A DNA stretch of 64,000 nucleotides from Ochotona curzoniae (Eukaryota > Chordata > Mammalia > Lagomorpha > Ochotonidae): positions 1,240,001 to 1,304,000 of the forward strand of contig NW_024466409.1 of NCBI RefSeq assembly GCF_017591425.1. The letters run 5' to 3'. The notes beneath the pieces were generated by a model. The model was not told the DNA's origin, searched no databases, and saw only the letters and a list, made by a program, of their open reading frames with translations. The position numbers and the translations under genes were made by a program. Positions 22,956-33,483 of the stretch are shown here, one piece after another. How positions within the stretch are numbered: position 1 is the first letter of the stretch; the number at the start of each line of letters is the position of its first letter.

Positions 22956-23937
22956 CCAAGCTGCTGCTGCTCTTTTATAAATGCTTTTCTCAGCAAAGAA
23001 GATGATATTGAAAATATCCTGGGGCAGAAAACGGAGTAGGTTTGCATAGAATATGCCACACTGCACAACACTTAGCTGCCCTCCACAGATCTCCTGGCAC
23101 TTGGAGTTCACCCTTACCTACTTCCTCCCCTCTATTGCTGAATAATACTGCACAAAGTCTTATCCAGTCCCAACACTGTGAATCACAAAGCTTTCAGGTG
23201 CTCAGAAAATTCAGATTGAGTTTCTGTTTCAGTGGTCATCTTTGATTGCTTGAACTCACATTTACATTCTGAACAGAGCTGTTTACAGAAAGGATCATAA
23301 TCAATAAAATAGTCTTTATTTCTTCACAGGGGTGTTAAAATACTCAGATGTATTGTCATTTTTATTTTCCCCTTCACTTCAATAATGTACAATGCTGGTG
23401 CTCCTAAAGGCTGCCTTCACTCGCAGAATAAATATTGAGAACACTGTGTGTGGCCAAAGAACTATTACTAGTGACATAAAAAAAACATTCTTGTCTTCAG
23501 TGCTAATCATCTGTTCCACATGGTCCTGTTATTCTCACACATGTACTAAAAAGGGATCACCTCTTATCATGAGCCTAAGGCTGTATCTCCTTTGTCCTTC
23601 CTACATGGACATCTCTTAGTCATTTGTGTGTAACAAACACCACTAGCCTAGGATACAGTAATAATTGGGTCTAATGATAGCATACTAAAGTAGGGTGTTT
23701 GAACCATAGACATATCCATGTCATTTACAGGACATACTTTGCTGAAGAGGGGTATTTAGAGTCATCAATACTGAGTGTGAATCCAAGTTCAGGTATTTCC
23801 CGACTCTTTGTTGATTACTTCATATATGCAAGCCTCTATTTTCCTCCTCTGATGCAGAAATGGAATTCTCATGCACAGATATGAGGACAGGAGATAAGAG
23901 ACCTTGCAGAGGAGCTTACCTCTTTTTATGTTCCTAG

Positions 23938-23962
23938 GGTCACCACTGAAGGGATTTCAACC
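23938..23962 (+). other. 5' UTR part of coding exon 2, gene 2
   Basis: Twenty-five nt between the AG acceptor (23937) and the ATG, with A at -3 of the ATG. The same spacing as in gene 1. Confidence 0.8.
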
Positions 23963-24895
23963 ATGAATGCAACATTGCCAGCAGTGACAACAACCACACC
24001 AGAGTGCATGCAAGATGATATCACTGGTCTATTGAATAATCCAGGGCACCTGACACTGGGCTCCCTGATCATCATCGTTGCCATGGTTGGACTTGGAGGA
24101 AACGCAACTGTGATTTGGCTCCTGGGCTTTCGCATGCGCAGAAACAGCTTCACTGTCTACATCATCAACCTAGCTATCGCTGACTTCCTCTTGCTCTGCT
24201 GTGTCATCACAGATCGCCTTCTTGCCATCAGTTTTTCTCGTCTTTCCTCCAAACCCTTAATTATTATTGGGTTACTGCAATATATGACAGTATTCCCATA
24301 CATTGTGGGCCTGAGCATCCTCAGTGCCATTAGCACTGAGCGTTGCCTGTCCGTCCTGTGGTCCATATGGTACCGATGCCATCGCCCCAGAAAACTGTCA
24401 GTTATCATGTGTGCCCTGCTCTGGGCCCTGGCACTGACACTGAGCATCTTGGAAGGGAACTACTGCATCTCCTTTCTTCAGCTTCCTTTCAATTGTCAGC
24501 GGTGTAAGAAAATCAGTTTCGCCATAAGCTCCTGGCTGATGTTCTTATTTTTGGTTCTCCTGGGCTCCAGCCTGGCCCTGGTGGTCAGAGTCTTCTGGGG
24601 ATCACACTGCGTGCAGCTGAGCAGGCTGTATGTGACAGTCCTGCTCACAGTGCTGGTCTTCCTCCTCTGTGGTCTGCCCTTTGGTTTTTTCTGGTTTCTT
24701 GCAGACTGGCTTGTAAATTTTAACGTTGAACACGATTCCCTTTTTTACCTAGTTACAATTTTCCTCTCCAGTGTTAACAGCTGTGTCAACCCCATCATTT
24801 ACTTTTTTGTTGGTTCCTTTCGGCAACAGAAGAGGCAGCCCCTAAAGTTGGTTCTTGAGAGGGCTCTGCAGGGCAACCCTGAGGATGATGAATGA
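23963..24895 (+). CDS. MRGPRX: Mas-related GPCR member X-like receptor (gene 2)
   Basis: An intact 310-residue seven-transmembrane receptor, probably at the plasma membrane of sensory neurons or mast cells (inferred from the family). It has an N2 sequon, TM1 at about 30-55, ERC at 126-128 in place of DRY, CGLP at 236-239, NPIIY at 276-280 and a conserved FRQQKRQ helix 8 start (286-292). Glu164 and Cys168 fall at the human MRGPRX2 positions. The partner cysteine is C181 (C178 is extra). The second pocket acid is replaced by Ser185. The usual ICL2 proline is Ser134 (LWSIW), unlike genes 1 and 3. The start is well supported by the acceptor 25 nt upstream and by alignment with gene 1. It is closer to gene 3 than to gene 1 in TM2, TM4 and ICL2. 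The gene is inverted relative to the other two, in the tail-to-tail duplication with gene 3. Confidence 0.95.
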   Translation: MNATLPAVTTTTPECMQDDITGLLNNPGHLTLGSLIIIVAMVGLGGNATVIWLLGFRMRRNSFTVYIINLAIADFLLLCCVITDRLLAISFSRLSSKPLIIIGLLQYMTVFPYIVGLSILSAISTERCLSVLWSIWYRCHRPRKLSVIMCALLWALALTLSILEGNYCISFLQLPFNCQRCKKISFAISSWLMFLFLVLLGSSLALVVRVFWGSHCVQLSRLYVTVLLTVLVFLLCGLPFGFFWFLADWLVNFNVEHDSLFYLVTIFLSSVNSCVNPIIYFFVGSFRQQKRQPLKLVLERALQGNPEDDE

Positions 24896-25169
24896 GGAGG
24901 AAGCCTGGGGTGGTGATGAAGAACCTGTGTCCTGGTCAGTCTATCACGACTTTGAAAGTCAACACTGCCTGTTTTACCTCACAGCATTTGCACATCATTG
25001 AGCTGCATGTATCTGAATCAACTCAATAACTTCTCACCATCTTTCAGAAAACTAACTGTAATCTGATTTTTGTAGTTTGTTCTATAGAAAGAATGAAATA
25101 TGAACATTTGCCTAATTCTTGATACCATCAACAGATTTCACAATTTTCCACTGAATGTTTCTTTCAACA
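24896..25169 (+). other. Conserved 3' flank (3' UTR) of gene 2
   Basis: Homologous to the flanks of genes 1 and 3. The first AATAAA on the strand is at 25218-25223, already inside L1-like sequence, and could serve as the poly(A) signal. Confidence 0.55.
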
Positions 25170-26130
25170 TGGGCAAAGGACATGGCATGAACTCTCAAAG
25201 AATGAAATGCAAATGTCAATAAACATTTAAGAAAATGGTCAGGATCACTAACCATCAGGGAGATGCAAATAAAACTCAACAAGGTTTCACATCACCCAGT
25301 TCAGAAGGGCATCATATATAAAAGAGGGGCCAGTGTGATAGCTCAAGTGACTAATCCTCTGTCTACAAATATGTGCATCCCTTATGGGCACTGATTCTAA
25401 CCCCTGTGTTCCACTTCTTATCTAGCTAACTGCTTATGGCCTGGGAAAGCAGTTGGAAGATGCCCCAAGTTCTTAAGACCCTGTGCCTCTGTGGGAGATC
25501 CAGAAACAGCTCTGGGCTCTTGTTTTTGGTTAGGCTTAGCTCTGGCAATTTTCACCATTTGGAGAGCAAACCAGCAGAGAGAAGGCAAATCAGCAGATGG
25601 AAGATCTTTCTATCTCTTCTCTCTTAAAGCTGCCTTCCCAATGAAAATTTGAAAGATATTAAATATATACTGACAAGCATATGAAGGGAAATATATGTAT
25701 ACAATAGTGTTGGGAATATAAATTAATACAACCATTATGGAATACATTATGTAGATTTCTCAGAAATCTGTAAATGCATCCCCCAAGGAACACATCCATC
25801 CCACTCCTGGAAATTTATCCAAATGAAATGAAGTCAGGAAATGATAGAGTTGTCTGGACTTTCATGTTTATTGCAGCTTAACTCACTATAGGTATGGAAA
25901 CAACCCAGATAACCAAAAATTGAATACTGAATAAGGAAAATGTGATTTATATACATGATTCAATTCCATTCAACTATAAACAGAATGAAATCCTTACTTT
26001 TATAGCAAAATGGTTGCAACTGGAAACCATAATGATGAATGAAATAAGCCAGTCTCAAAAAGGAAAATATTGTATGTTTTCTCTAGTAGGTGGTAGTTAA
26101 TATAGAATTCCAAAAATGTTTAGAAATCAA
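25170..26130 (+). mobile_element. LINE-1 fragment, ORF2 3' end (SINE nested)
   Basis: The L1 landmarks 'catcagggagatgcaaataaaactc' (split by a SINE), 'cccactcctggaaatttatcc' and 'gaaacaacccagataacc' lead to the 3' end. Unit 3 carries a homologous piece at 42590-43135 on the other strand, so it predates the inverted duplication. Confidence 0.75.
25328..25650 (+). repeat. C-SINE inserted in LINE-1
   Basis: A SINE from 'ggggccagtgtgatagctcaag' to 'ccttcccaatgaaaatttg', inside the L1 piece. I did not find it in the unit 3 counterpart. Confidence 0.8.
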
Positions 26131-27871
26131 GTAAACATATTGTGATTTGATTGTTACTTTCAGCTATTATTTATTTTCCTTTGAAGTTATGTTTTTTTCT
26201 ACTTTTTGCTTGTGTAATGTTATAATTAGTGGTCCTTTAAGCCTGTGAGCATAGAGAGGTTCAATTTATGTTTTTCCTAAATCAAAGAAACAAAATAAGA
26301 GACAGAAGGAGAACACTTCAGGATGGAGAGAGGGGGGCAGAAAGTATCATATGTACAGATTCATGCATGTAGATTATCATTCATATATATATATATTCAT
26401 GTAATTAAAACCATATACATTTTACAATAATATTTCTTCACCATAAATTTATTCCCTGAGAAATAGTTTTATAATCATATGCAGCCCAATCTCCTTCCTA
26501 AACTCCAGCAAGCCTCTGATTGTTTTTTCTACTTGAGTCATTTAAATATATAAATAAAATATAAAGCACGGTTTACTGAATATAACTCTTTTGCTTAGCA
26601 TACTGCCTGCAAAACCCATCCAAATTGCTACAGATATCAGTAATTATTGCTTTCTTTCTTTAGTTACTGAACAAACTTCACATTTTCAGAATTCACATGA
26701 GAAAGAACATTTAGTTTGGCTCCTAGGAACAAAGTTGCTACAAGCAATTGCTCACAGATTTTTAAGTGAACAATTTTCAATTATCTAGGTTTGAGTTCTT
26801 TCATAAGTATGTACCTGTTTAAAGAAATTCACTTATTTTCCAGAGAAGCTATACCATTTCCCTTTCCCACAAACTATGCATGGATCATCAATTTCCTCCA
26901 AATTCTTGCTAACATTAGGTTTAGCCAACCATAGGTAGAAAATGTCCCCCTCCTCTCAAAGTTGACATGTGCAGACACTTCTGTCACAGTACAACTCTAT
27001 GTATACAACACTGATATTGTACTAGATATTGTAAGCATTATATAGATGATTTAAAGTGTATAGGAGAACCACATGGATGAAATAAAAAATATTCCATTTT
27101 GTGTAAGAGACTTAAGCACCTTGCATCTTTTTGATATTTGGATCATTACTTAAGCCAATATCTCAAAGATAAGCAGGATGTTATATAAGTAAGTATCTCT
27201 TTAAGAGATATAGCTGTATCTTATCAAGGTTTTATTCATAATGCGTGCTGACTAGCACTACTGAATATACATTTCCATGGTTATTTGCCAACCTTATTTC
27301 CACTTTGGTGAGTATCTGCTCCTGCCTCTTGTCTTGGCTTGTTCTAGCTTACCCTTCAGCACATTTACCAAACTCAAAGTGAACAAATAAAATAATCATA
27401 CTTAATAGTTTCTCCCTACATTTAGGAACAGAACCTGACGGGAACACTTAGCTTTGCTGAGAATCACCCAACTTCCATAAATATGTTTTCACTCACCAAG
27501 TGCACTACTTGTACTCTCCTGAATCCACCTCCTCACTCTTCTCTCAAACCATGGAAACTACCTGAATCTCTTCATCTCACCACCCAAACCTCCCAGTCCA
27601 TGCCTCTGCCTTCCACAGAATTCCGGAAAATGAAGTCTTCGTGTTGTCACCCTACCATCTTTTCCACTTGATTGCAGTAACCTTACTCCTGTTCTACATG
27701 GTTATCAACAATCCCTTTTGGAAAGCACAGGAAACAGCCCTGACTCTTGGCTTAAACATCATCCAAGTCTACCTTCTCCTTTACCTGCCACTTTATTTCC
27801 TTTCTTTTCATCAGTAAAACTTTTCAATAAAGAGATATCTCAATTATAAGTGTAAATTTTATATTATGTGG
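26131..27871. other. Downstream flank of gene 2, no gene
   Basis: 26060-26300 is the reverse complement of 42430-42600 (inverted duplication). 26470-26960 resembles an ancient antisense L1. A short (TA)n run lies at about 26383-26394. 27300-27840 is unrecognised: a 62-residue open frame at 27483 has no family look. Confidence 0.45.
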
Positions 27872-28190
27872 GCCCAGCAGGAAAGCATAGTGGCTAAAGT
27901 ACTCACCTTTAAAGCACTTGCTTTCCCATATGGGCACTGGTTCTAATCCCGGCTGCCCCGCTTCCCATCCAGCTCCCTGTTTGTGGCCTGGGAAAGCAGC
28001 GGAGGATGACCCAAAGCCTTGGGACCCTGCACCCGCGTGGGAGACCTGAAAGAAGCTCCTGGCTCCAGATTAGATCAGCTCTGGCCATTGAGGCCACTTG
28101 GGGAGTGAAACATCGGACGGAAGATCTTCTCTATCTTTCCTCCTCTCTGTATATCTTCCTTTCCAATAAAAATAAATAAAAATTATATTA
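27872..28190 (+). repeat. Young C-SINE, pika-type
   Basis: The least diverged plus-strand copy: 'gggcccagcaggaaagc', 'ggttctaatcccggctgcc', 'ccctgcacccgcgtgggag', ending 'ccaataaaaataaataaa'. It is the best support for Ochotona as the source. Confidence 0.9.
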
Positions 28191-28324
28191 TCCCAGTTAC
28201 TTTACATTTTTACTATTTAAAAAATATCTACAATATGGACATTTACTCCAATCTTATATAAAAGTATGTTTCCAACTTCACCTTTTTTTACATTCCCATT
28301 ATGTTAACCCAATACCACTTCACT

Positions 28325-28500
28325 CAGTACTCCATGTATAACCCACGACAATGTGATGAAAGCATTTTCATATTTTAAAATCCCATATGCAGTGGGATCT
28401 CATCTATAATCTTTTACTGATTGATTTTTCTTTAGGTGAATCAATATTGAAGTGTCTACTGACTCACATTTGCTGTTAAATTTTAATTATCTTCATTTTT
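28325..28500. repeat. Inverted-duplication arm, left part
   Basis: The reverse complement of 36270-36420. The shared stretch includes 'gaatcaatattgaagtgtc' and 'actgactcacatttgctg'. It continues at 33045-33475 across element B and an L1 scrap. Confidence 0.8.
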
Positions 28501-28529
28501 TTCATATAGTTTTTTATTATCCTTTTAAA

Positions 28530-28770
28530 AATTATTATTATTATTATTGTTATTTTTAGTTTTGTATACGCTGGGATTCCCCTCCCCCATAAGATTCTTC
28601 CCATATTGTTACAACAGTATAGTCCATCATAACGAATCATAATTCTATCAGTCTCTTATTTAAGTGTAGCCTGACATTATTGGTACAGACAATGTCAGAC
28701 AGTCCGGCATCCCATTGTCTACACATATCCAACAGTTTCATTGGAAAACTATCTTTCATTCATTATTCTT
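28530..28770 (-). mobile_element. LINE-1 3' end scrap
   Basis: A (TTA)n run then antisense L1 3' end words ('gggattcccctccccc', 'catcccattgtct', 'tttcattggaa'), resembling 60650-60880. Confidence 0.55.
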
Positions 28771-29953
28771 TTAATATAATCTTACATAGTTGATTAGGGT
28801 ACAAAGTGTCAAGGGCTACAGAAAAGTGGGTAAGACCATTGTTTCCACACTAATATCATCATTTTCTCCCCTGTATCTGGGGTCAGAGGAGAAACAAAGG
28901 GTGAAGCCCCTCCCTGCCTCCCACCCATCCCAGGTCCCTGATGTGGGGCATGCTCTGAGGGTCCTGCTCAAGCAGTTTTGACAATTCAACAGTTCTGAAT
29001 TGCTGCCAATCTCGCTGTTCCAAGCACGATGATATCTATTCAGAATCCACTGGCTGACATATTCTCTTCATGGTTGGGGTTCTGAGATCAGCAGTTCAGT
29101 TGGAGGGCTTCCCAAGAAACTTTGTCGGAGATGATCCCAGGCTTGATTCTTGTGTGTGCTTTCCAGTATAGGGTCCAGTACCTTCCATTGCCCCAATCAG
29201 CTTATGCACTTGGTGGTTGCGATTGCCGGGTCAGTTCTGTTTCCAGTCCTGCCTTCCATGAGAACCAATGGATATTGCAGGCCAGCCCGATCCTGCCTAC
29301 TTCATACTTGGCCCTCAAACAAACCAGCAGGAGCTGCAGTCTAGTTGGAGTGACTCCCATTAACCCCAACCAGGCCTGACCCCTACCCTGGTTCCCATGC
29401 TTGCCAGTATGTACCTCAGACTTGTCCAGTCTGTCCCACATCTCATTTAGCTCTCGTACATATCGCTGGGCATTGAAGCCTTGGTAAACCTAAGCAACCC
29501 TAATATCCGGTCCATATGCTGGCGGGTGCCTTTCTATCTAGCCACCCCTGCCCCTGTCTTGGTTTTCATGCTTTCCAGTGGGAATGGTAACCTAAGTGGG
29601 AAGTGCCCAGTATTTCCCTATTCCCACTCCTACTCTCTGATTATGCACTCTCCAGGTGGTTCTTTAGTTTAACTTGACAGATTTAGCCCCTAGTGCTAGC
29701 CTCTGCCATCTGATGCTACGGCAAAGCCCAACCAACCCTCACCCACTATTATTTTTGCTTGTGCCTTTGGAATAGTCAGCCCAGTCTGGCTTTTCCCTGA
29801 TCTAGCACACATTAGGCCCACAGATGTTGTAGCCCTGTCTGGTCTGGTCTGCTCCCAGCCCAACTCACGCTCTGTAGTGGGAGTGGTTGTCCAGCAGCAG
29901 AGCCCTTCACATTACCTATGCTGGCTTTGCCCCCTCAGTCCCTGGTTATCACG

Positions 29954-31215
29954 TGTGGGGAGCCATGCGGTTGGGTCGGATGGCATGGGTGTGTGATGAG
30001 CACCGCTCCTCAGTTAGCAAGGCTGTGAGGAGTTTCTAGCTGCGAGGCAAGGCCCGGCAGAATGTCTCTGGTCACCTCATTGCTGCCTCACCCATTGTAT
30101 GGAATTCAATCACCTCTCTGATGTTTCGTAGAATTCTTCTGAGGGTGTTGTTGTTGTTTTTCTGCTAATGTGAAGTGATTCCTGTAACTGGTATGACACC
30201 TCAAATTGATCAATCATGTTATGATAAAAACACCTATAGTAACGTAAGGCTATGACACACAGTTGAAAGTATACAATAGTACAATTGAGCCCACTATGTT
30301 TCCAAACATCCTGTTATATGTCCACTTTTGTCCTAAAGTTTGCACTAGTATAAGTAATGTTTTCCTTAAGAAATGGCTTGATAACATCTTGCAACAGATG
30401 GCAATCATGGAGGTACAAAGAGTTTGTTTACCATGCACCTCGAACTGTTACAACACATAATATGATGCATTTTAGTTTCTTACCACAGAAAACAAAAGTA
30501 TATGGGGCATCTTTTATAAGGAAACAAATGTGAACCCCCTCAAAATGGTTTAAAATCTTTATCTTATGTTTGCACTTATATTTAGGGAAAGAAAACAGTT
30601 TATATAGATGAAAGAAAGTTTCTTGTAAAGGCCCTCTGTTTGTAGATTGGCTGAGCTGCCTTGATCCCTTTCACTGCCCTTTAACAAAAGAATGAAAAAC
30701 AATTGAATCAGCACTAGGTAAAAGTGACGATAATTAATGCATGATTTAATTATAAGAATTAGCAAAGAATCTGTTATATACTTTTATAAAATCCTTTCAT
30801 TTATGATCTTTTAATTCTGTACTCTTAATATTTTAGCAATATTAGTTTGATTGTTTTTAGTAAAAATTGATTTTGAATATAAGTAAACTACTTTTCACTA
30901 TGTAACCACATGCGCTGCCAACCGTGGAGTTCCTGGCTTCAGCCAGGTGACTACAGGTTTCAATGAATAATGGTTTGTTGAAAATATTTTCCTCAGGATT
31001 GTTTTTTGTATTCTATTAACCATGAAGTAAAAATGAAACAATTAGATATGGTGCAAAAGCTTGTGATGATTTATGTATAAATAAAGAAGGCAACTTTTCT
31101 GAGTTATCCATTATGAGCATCAAGCCATAGTGGTCTGTGTCTTATCTCTTCCTGTCATCTCACCGATCCATGCATCCTTTGCAAGCTCACAGTCAGCTGG
31201 AGCTGGTCTCCGGCA
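29954..31215 (+). mobile_element. Solo LTR, class II ERV-like, inside element B
   Basis: 1262 bp, starting TGTGGGGAGCC and ending TCTCCGGCA, with a perfect 6-bp ATCACG duplication (29948-29953, 31216-31221). 'tataaataaag' near 31077 provides an AATAAA signal. The 6-bp duplication and the TGTGGGGAGCC start suit betaretrovirus/IAP-like ERVs. No viral genes. It is related to the LTR at 51630. Confidence 0.85.
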
Positions 31216-31845
31216 ATCACGTGTGCTGTTTGGGTGCTGCAGCCACATTTGGTATTGCTCACCTCATCTTGACATTCTGTAATGTGCACTGGTTTTTGTT
31301 ACAAACACACCCGACCTGACCCACTTTCTATTTTGGTGTTCGAATTTGCCAGCAGGTGATGTGAACCGGTTCAGTCTGGTCTGCCTCTGACCTATGTCCG
31401 ATATATGCTGGTGAATACCTTTCTCTGGCCTGTTCTGGGTTCCTCCCTATTGTGGTTCTTGTGCTGATCTGCAGGGACTGTGTCCTGACAGAGGAGTTTC
31501 CCAAGCTCCTCCATCAGAACCTGTCCTTATGTCTGATTTTGCGCACAATGGTGGGTCCATGGGCCAGCCCGTTTTTCTGGCGTTCCACCCATTCTGGTTC
31601 TTATTGTTGGATGTTTCAGCCCAGCCAAGGCTTGTCCATACCCAGACATTGCTCACACATGGCTCAGTAGGGGCAGAGACCTAGCCTAGACTGTCCTACA
31701 TCTACCCTGGTTCTCCAGAGCACCAGATGATGCTCGAGTCTATCCCAACTAGGTGTACCCAGCCCCAGTTCACACTTATGCCAAGGGAAATTACAGCCAT
31801 ATCCAGACCAGAACGCAGCCTACCCCCTTTCTCCAGCTCCCACAT

Positions 31846-31965
31846 TTTTCCATGGGAACCCCAACCCAGCAAGGGTGTACTCTTACAGCTCCCCAACCGA
31901 ACCTATTTTCCATGGGAACCCCAACCCAGCAAGGGTGTACTCTTACAGCTCCCCAACCGAACCTA
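31846..31965 (-). repeat. Perfect 60-bp tandem duplication in element B
   Basis: 31846-31905 and 31906-31965 are identical over 60 bp, within an otherwise diverged repeat core. This implies a recent local expansion. Confidence 0.95.
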
Positions 31966-33044
31966 CCCCCTGCCCTAGGTTACACACATGCAGGTGATTA
32001 CTCTGACCCAGCTTGACATAGCACTTCACCTGGCTCAGCCTTCAATGCTGTGGCCTAGTATCCCTCGATCATGCAGACCAGTCGATGTAAGAGCCTAGCT
32101 CGGTGTAACCTGTGCTCCATCCTGATTCCTGTTCTTTCTTGTGAGTTAAGGTTTGCTTGGCTCTGCTCAGTCATCCCCCTTCCAGTTGCAGCTCGGCTCA
32201 CACCACATCCTGTTTTAGGATGCACATTTGGGTGCTGCTGCCTTGAACTACTCAGGCTGTTGTTAGTCCTTTACCCATAAGTGATGGCAAGTTCCATGGC
32301 TACACCTAGCTCAGCACATAACCATCCCAGCTTGCAAGCTAACCAGTGGGTCTTGTATTTCCACAGGGTTGGGCCTACACTTCCCCCACAGAATGTACCC
32401 CCGCAGACTTGGTTCCCTTGTGTTGGTTAGTGTCTTGACTCTGCCAAGTGTGACCCATTTTCTGTTCCACCACTCAGTCAGGTACTGGTACCTAGCCCTG
32501 CTAGACAGGCCCCCAGCCATATCTTTCATGTGGACTGGTGTGTGGCAGTCAGTGTTGCTCTACGCTAACAGCCCATGTGAGGATTTGTATTTGGGCTGGT
32601 GACTCAGTCTGGCCTAAATTGTTCTTATGGACTCTCCTCTCCAAACCTTCAGATCTCAATCCCCATGCTTGCCAGAAAGTTCTGTGACCCCATTGCTGGG
32701 AATCACCTAGAATTCATACTTCACCTAACTCACACTGGTCTTATCCAGGCATGTGCCTATTTCAGAATTACACATCCTAAAAACCCCAGAGCTCGCTGCC
32801 AAGTGGCCCTCAGGAAGAGCCTGGCAACGGTTGGTGGGCTGGCCCCCAAAAGCCTAGGACTTGTTCACTACCTGTGGACAGTGACTTTGGCCAGAGTCCC
32901 CAGCATGAGGTCTAGTCTGGCTGGGCACTCTCCACAGCTGCCACACTGCAGGGAGCTGCTTTTGCCCCAATCCCATAGCTGAACACTGCCCAAACTATTC
33001 CTGCCACAAGATGATAGTGGGAAGGCAGAGCCAGGCCATTGTTC

Positions 33045-33475
33045 TTTTTCATAAGGTCCAATTGAGGTTCATTTTCTTTCCTTTTTTAAACCACTGTTTA
33101 AATCACTGTTTTATGCCATAAAATGCCTAAACTGGTTGGGGCATTATGATATTTCAGTTGACATCTAAAGTATTCAGTATTATTGTCATAATTCTATCAT
33201 ATGCATGCTCAATGAAATCATTAAGCCACTCTTCTGCCGTGGCTCAATGTGAGTGATGACTCCACATTGTAAATTCAGTGATCATTCTCTCAAACCCTCA
33301 GTCGCTACTGACACGTGCCATGCAACAATTTAGCATTTGAGTGTCTGGGGCAACATATTTCCTTTGTTTTATTTCTTTCTTATCATTTCTTTTATTGAAG
33401 ATTCATGAACTTATATTTTACCCTCTATTTAGCCATGCCTACCTTTTTATCATACATGACTGATTTCACTTCAGC
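33045..33475. repeat. Inverted-duplication arm, right part
   Basis: The reverse complement of about 35850-36265. Shared words include 'ctcaatgaaatcattaagcc', 'gatgactccacattgtaaat' and 'attcatgaacttat'. Confidence 0.8.
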
Positions 33476-33483
33476 ATCTACCA

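Larger units (their letters stand above)
19918..23937 (+). other. Intron 1 of gene 2 (inferred)
   Basis: A 4.0 kb inferred intron from the donor GTAAGAG to the acceptor 'tttttatgttcctag' (AG at 23936-23937). It contains four SINE-derived stretches. The spans 20930-22070 and 22960-23900 hold nothing I can call a gene. Part of 23400-23700 matches unit 1 around 6480-6690, inverted. Confidence 0.65.
28777..33036 (-). mobile_element. VNTR retroelement copy B (with nested LTR)
   Basis: 4.26 kb including a 1.26 kb LTR, so about 3.0 kb net, close to copy E. Read on the minus strand: the 5' domain (33036-32300), the GC-rich irregular repeat core, then the 3' module (29130-28777) matching copies A, E and F. 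Flanks 'cattattcttttaata' (28761-28776) and 'cattgttctttttcata' (33037-33053) look like a diverged target duplication. It sits inside the inverted-duplication arm; the other arm has no copy here. Confidence 0.75.
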
